Assembly (NCBI GenBank): GCA_041671005.1
Contig: JBAZCJ010000064.1
Location: forward strand, 1 to 7,850
DNA from: JACRPI01 sp041671005
Lineage (GTDB): Archaea; Nanobdellota; Nanobdellia; Woesearchaeales; DSVV01
Direction: 5' to 3'
DNA: 7,850 nt
The position numbers were made by a program, and so were the translations under genes. The notes beneath the pieces are model-generated. The model saw nothing but the letters and a program-made list of their open reading frames with translations. It searched no databases and was not told the origin of the DNA. Each line of letters starts with the position of its first letter. The stretch's first letter is position 1. Below, in pieces: positions 6,042-7,850 of this stretch.

Positions 6042-6046
6042 TTTTT
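6042..6046 (+). terminator. T5 tract downstream of tRNA-Ser
   Basis: A T5 run in AT-rich DNA about 42 nt after the tRNA is the first plausible archaeal termination tract. No hairpin accompanies it. Confidence 0.3.
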
Positions 6047-6056
6047 CTAACAAAGA

Positions 6057-6066
6057 CATATAAATA
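6057..6066 (+). promoter_or_regulatory. possible distal TATA box upstream of the winged-helix operon
   Basis: CATATAAATA is a good TATA match, but transcription from it would start near 6090, at the left arm of the inverted repeat, and give a leader over 120 nt. It may be an alternative promoter for 6219-6620. Confidence 0.35.
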
Positions 6067-6090
6067 CAAAAAGTAGTAACAAAAAGTGCG

Positions 6091-6134
6091 AACCTTAGTA
6101 CGAAATATAATCCCAACGTACAAAGGTTTAAATA
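6091..6134 (+). promoter_or_regulatory. operator-like inverted repeat touching the TATA box of the winged-helix/surface-protein operon
   Basis: AACCTTAGTACG (6091-6102) and CGTACAAAGGTT (6117-6128) are inverted copies matching at 11 of 12 positions, with a 14-nt spacer. The right arm overlaps the TATA box TTTAAATA (6127-6134), whose expected start point is about 6156-6160. A dimeric regulator bound here would sit at the BRE/TATA region. The downstream winged-helix protein is the natural candidate for autoregulation. Confidence 0.55.
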
Positions 6135-6166
6135 GATGTTTTCTCAAAAAATAACAGTTTGGGTGT

Positions 6167-6206
6167 GGTTTTACGAGTATTAGTACTAATTGTACTAGTA
6201 AAAACC
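6167..6206 (+). promoter_or_regulatory. leader stem-loop with repeated TTAGTAC motifs
   Basis: GGTTTTAC (6167-6174) pairs with GTAAAA(A)CC (6198-6206), and inside it TAGTAC (6181-6186) pairs with GTACTA (6192-6197) around loop TAATT; GAGTAT is bulged. TTAGTACTAA (6180-6189) is itself a perfect palindrome and repeats the TTAGTAC of the upstream dyad (6095-6101). It could act as RNA structure near the start site or as a second protein-binding site. Confidence 0.4.
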
Positions 6207-6218
6207 ATAATAAAAGGG

Positions 6219-6620
6219 GTGTGGGGTATAACAAGTAAAGGGGAGAGGATTAAAAATAAAATCCTCAAATGTATTGAGCAAGAGAATGCTCCTCTTTCTA
6301 CCAGACAAATTGCTATTAAAATAAAATATTCTTGGCACACACTTCAACAACGCTGTTTAGAGTTAGAAGTAAAAGGAAAAATTCAGCATATAAAAATTGC
6401 AGGGTCTCATTTATGGAGTAAAAAACAAACAAACGAATTAAACAAAAACATTGACATAAACAGTCAATTAAATGCACTTCTTAATAATGAATTGAACACT
6501 GTTCTTGAAAAACAAATCCAACACCTTACTGAAGAACTCCAAAAGAGAACTGATTCTACCCAACCAAACAAAAAAACCAGCAAAGAACAAATCAAACAAA
6601 TCATGGAGGAAAATCCATGA
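6219..6620 (+). CDS. winged-helix DNA-binding protein with C-terminal coiled coil
   Basis: I recognise the fold but not a named family. From GTG 6219 the protein has about 133 aa. The first part, KGERIKNKILKCIEQENAP, then LSTRQIAIKIKYSWHTLQQRCLELEVKGKI and HIKIAGSHLW, reads as helix, helix-turn-helix and wing, as in archaeal winged-helix regulators. The second half (NELNKNI to ELQKRTD) is polar and helical, probably a coiled coil for dimers, with a Lys/Gln/Asn-rich tail. The start is uncertain: the frame is open from 6132 without any ATG, with candidates TTG 6159, GTG 6165 and GTG 6219. The extra N-terminal stretch (VVLRVLVLIVLV) comes from the palindromic leader, so I prefer 6219. The ATGA overlap couples it to the surface-protein gene; regulator of that gene or of itself is inference. 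Confidence 0.65.
   Translation: MWGITSKGERIKNKILKCIEQENAPLSTRQIAIKIKYSWHTLQQRCLELEVKGKIQHIKIAGSHLWSKKQTNELNKNIDINSQLNALLNNELNTVLEKQIQHLTEELQKRTDSTQPNKKTSKEQIKQIMEENP
6605..6610 (+). promoter_or_regulatory. strong Shine-Dalgarno of the surface-protein gene
   Basis: GGAGGA lies six bases before ATG 6617, inside the end of the winged-helix gene. It fixes the start of the downstream gene and contrasts with the leaderless first genes elsewhere in the window. Confidence 0.75.
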
Positions 6621-7850
6621 AAAAGAGTGAAATTAAAACAATAGCAATATTGATTTTAATAATTTTTACACTCTTTACAATAGGAGTTTCTGCGTTTAAT
6701 GAAACAATTTCAATACAAATCGGAACAGAACCTAAAAATACTCAATCCCTTGAAATAAATTATACACCTATTGAAAATAATTTTTTAGAACCCGCAGAAC
6801 CACTATTTTCTGAATCCCCAGAACTCAAAGAATCTACAGAAAAAACTGACAAAAATGCAGAAACAAGTATTACAACAGCAGACATACGTGATGCTGAAGG
6901 AGAATTTATAGATAATACAATAATTACTGATTCAGTTCCAGACTCAACTGACGAAACTATTGAGATTACATTTACAGATTCAGAAACAGAGATTGAATCT
7001 ATTGTGTTCACAGATTTAGATTCTATAAATACAACCAGTGCAGTAGAAACATTAAATGAGTTACAAGTAGATAGTGCACCAATTCCTGAAAACGTTCCTG
7101 TAGATAACAGTTCATGGACAAATGTATATGCAATAGATCCAAGTCAATTAAATTTCACAGAAGCAATAGTCACAGTAAATGCAACAGGAACTTCATTGTA
7201 CAAATGCAAAGAATGGAACTTCAATGAACAAACCTGTGAAGGAACTTGGATATTATTCCAAGACAATCTCACTCCTGGAGAATTATATACCTTTGAATTA
7301 ACACCTAATGACCCAGGATTTGGAGAAATCATTGCAATAGATGCATTACATTTAGATAAAGATTACAATTATATTTCAAATATTTACCCTCTTATCAAAA
7401 CATCTGATGGAACCTGGACTGAACCTATCTATCAAAATGAATTTGTTAGAGTCAGATTTGCAGAAAACTTAACAGATGGCAGAATGATTGATGTATATGC
7501 TTCCAGTAATATGACATATGCATACTTTGAAGTGTATGAAGCAGGAACAACGCATATTGTTGGAAGATCTGGAATTTTTGCAGGAACAGAACTACAATAC
7601 ATAATTGTTTCAAATCTCACACAACCAACTGACATGTTTGATTTCAAAATTGTGAAATATATTCATGACCCAACAGACGATTCAACTGATGTTGATCCTT
7701 TGGTTAATTCATTTATCACATTTGATTATGTTCATGATGATGTAATTAATGCAACACATGCAGATGGCATTGCAGTATATGCAGAATCAGGTGTTCAAAC
7801 ACCACGATATAGAACCTGGAACAGCACTAATAACAATTTCAGCATAGAAC
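6617..7850 (+). CDS. large secreted/surface protein, N-terminal 411 residues (runs off the right edge)
   Basis: The frame is open from ATG 6617 to the window end. Residues 1-26 are a Sec signal peptide: KK, then a hydrophobic core, ending VSA before FNET. Residues about 38-165 form an acidic Ser/Thr/Glu/Asp-rich linker of low complexity. Residues about 166-260 form a beta-rich module with YKCKEW and TCEGTWILF; Cys197 and Cys207 probably form a disulfide. Residues about 265-350 are a second beta module (RVRFAENLTDGRMIDVYASS, FDFKIVKYI). From about 366 a third begins, with GIAVYAESGVQTPRYRTWNST, resembling as I recall the start of repeated propeller-like blades in DPANN surface proteins. At least twelve N-x-S/T sequons (N28, N48, N138, N164, N179, N188, N217, N284, N298, N333, N378, N402 and others) suggest N-glycosylation. 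Function unknown; adhesin or S-layer-like role is inference. Confidence 0.85.
   Translation, partial: MKKSEIKTIAILILIIFTLFTIGVSAFNETISIQIGTEPKNTQSLEINYTPIENNFLEPAEPLFSESPELKESTEKTDKNAETSITTADIRDAEGEFIDNTIITDSVPDSTDETIEITFTDSETEIESIVFTDLDSINTTSAVETLNELQVDSAPIPENVPVDNSSWTNVYAIDPSQLNFTEAIVTVNATGTSLYKCKEWNFNEQTCEGTWILFQDNLTPGELYTFELTPNDPGFGEIIAIDALHLDKDYNYISNIYPLIKTSDGTWTEPIYQNEFVRVRFAENLTDGRMIDVYASSNMTYAYFEVYEAGTTHIVGRSGIFAGTELQYIIVSNLTQPTDMFDFKIVKYIHDPTDDSTDVDPLVNSFITFDYVHDDVINATHADGIAVYAESGVQTPRYRTWNSTNNNFSIE

Noticed and set aside
6159..6218. Hydrophobic N-terminal segment of the winged-helix frame as a membrane anchor
   Set aside because: The hydrophobic codons come from the GTA/CTA palindromes of the leader, there is no ATG, and charged residues interrupt the stretch; kept only as an alternative start.
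6760..7647. Three minus-strand open frames (about 62-83 aa) at the right end
   Set aside because: They are antisense shadows of the surface-protein gene, which has a signal peptide, strong SD and unbroken frame to the window edge.
1..7850. CRISPR array, transposase, integrase or phage genes
   Set aside because: No regularly spaced repeats and no such protein motifs were found on either strand.

Overview
The window looks like archaeal chromosome, most likely a low-GC DPANN-type archaeon (Woesearchaeota/Pacearchaeota-like). Evidence: very AT-rich DNA; four first-in-transcript genes with an archaeal TATA box about 25 nt before the ATG and no ribosome-binding site (leaderless mRNAs); Shine-Dalgarno sequences only in front of second genes of operons; a CCA end encoded in one tRNA but not the other; and a large secreted Asn/Thr-rich surface protein of a kind I associate with these lineages. 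The lineage assignment is inference.

Layout. 27-103 (-): tRNA with anticodon CAU, with oligo-T terminators at the left edge. 223-1068 (+): short MutY-family DNA glycosylase. 1131-2033 and 2030-2794 (+): two-gene ABC-2 type exporter operon, ATPase and permease overlapping by 4 bp. 2876-3727 (+): GT8-like glycosyltransferase-fold protein with its own promoter, convergent with 3770-4933 (-), a GT4 glycosyltransferase resembling glycolipid synthases. 5008-5670 (-): VTT/TVP38/DedA-family membrane protein with its own promoter. 5806-6000 (+): tRNA locus with a promoter, a 5' fragment of tRNA-Ser, a GC-rich insert, then an intact tRNA-Ser(GGA). 6219-6620 (+): winged-helix protein with a C-terminal coiled coil, coupled by ATGA overlap and a strong Shine-Dalgarno to 6617-7850+ (+), a signal-peptide-bearing, sequon-rich surface protein that runs off the right edge. 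No stretch over 300 bp is empty. The longest intergenic parts, 5701-5774 and 6001-6090, hold only promoter-like and T-rich sequence.

The central genes suggest cell-envelope work: polymer or lipid glycosylation (two glycosyltransferases), a VTT-type lipid-handling membrane protein, an ABC-2 exporter, and a probably glycosylated surface protein. Each unit except the ABC pair and the winged-helix/surface pair has its own promoter, so this is a neighbourhood, not one operon.

The most interesting signals are regulatory or structural. (1) An 18-bp exact duplication of the tRNA-Ser 5' end, 108 bp apart, lies directly behind the only well-placed promoter. (2) A related GC-rich motif sits next to both tRNA genes. 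(3) A 12-bp-arm inverted repeat abuts the TATA box of the winged-helix/surface-protein operon, followed by a structured leader carrying the same TTAGTAC motif. (4) Smaller dyads lie on the mutY and GT4 promoters.
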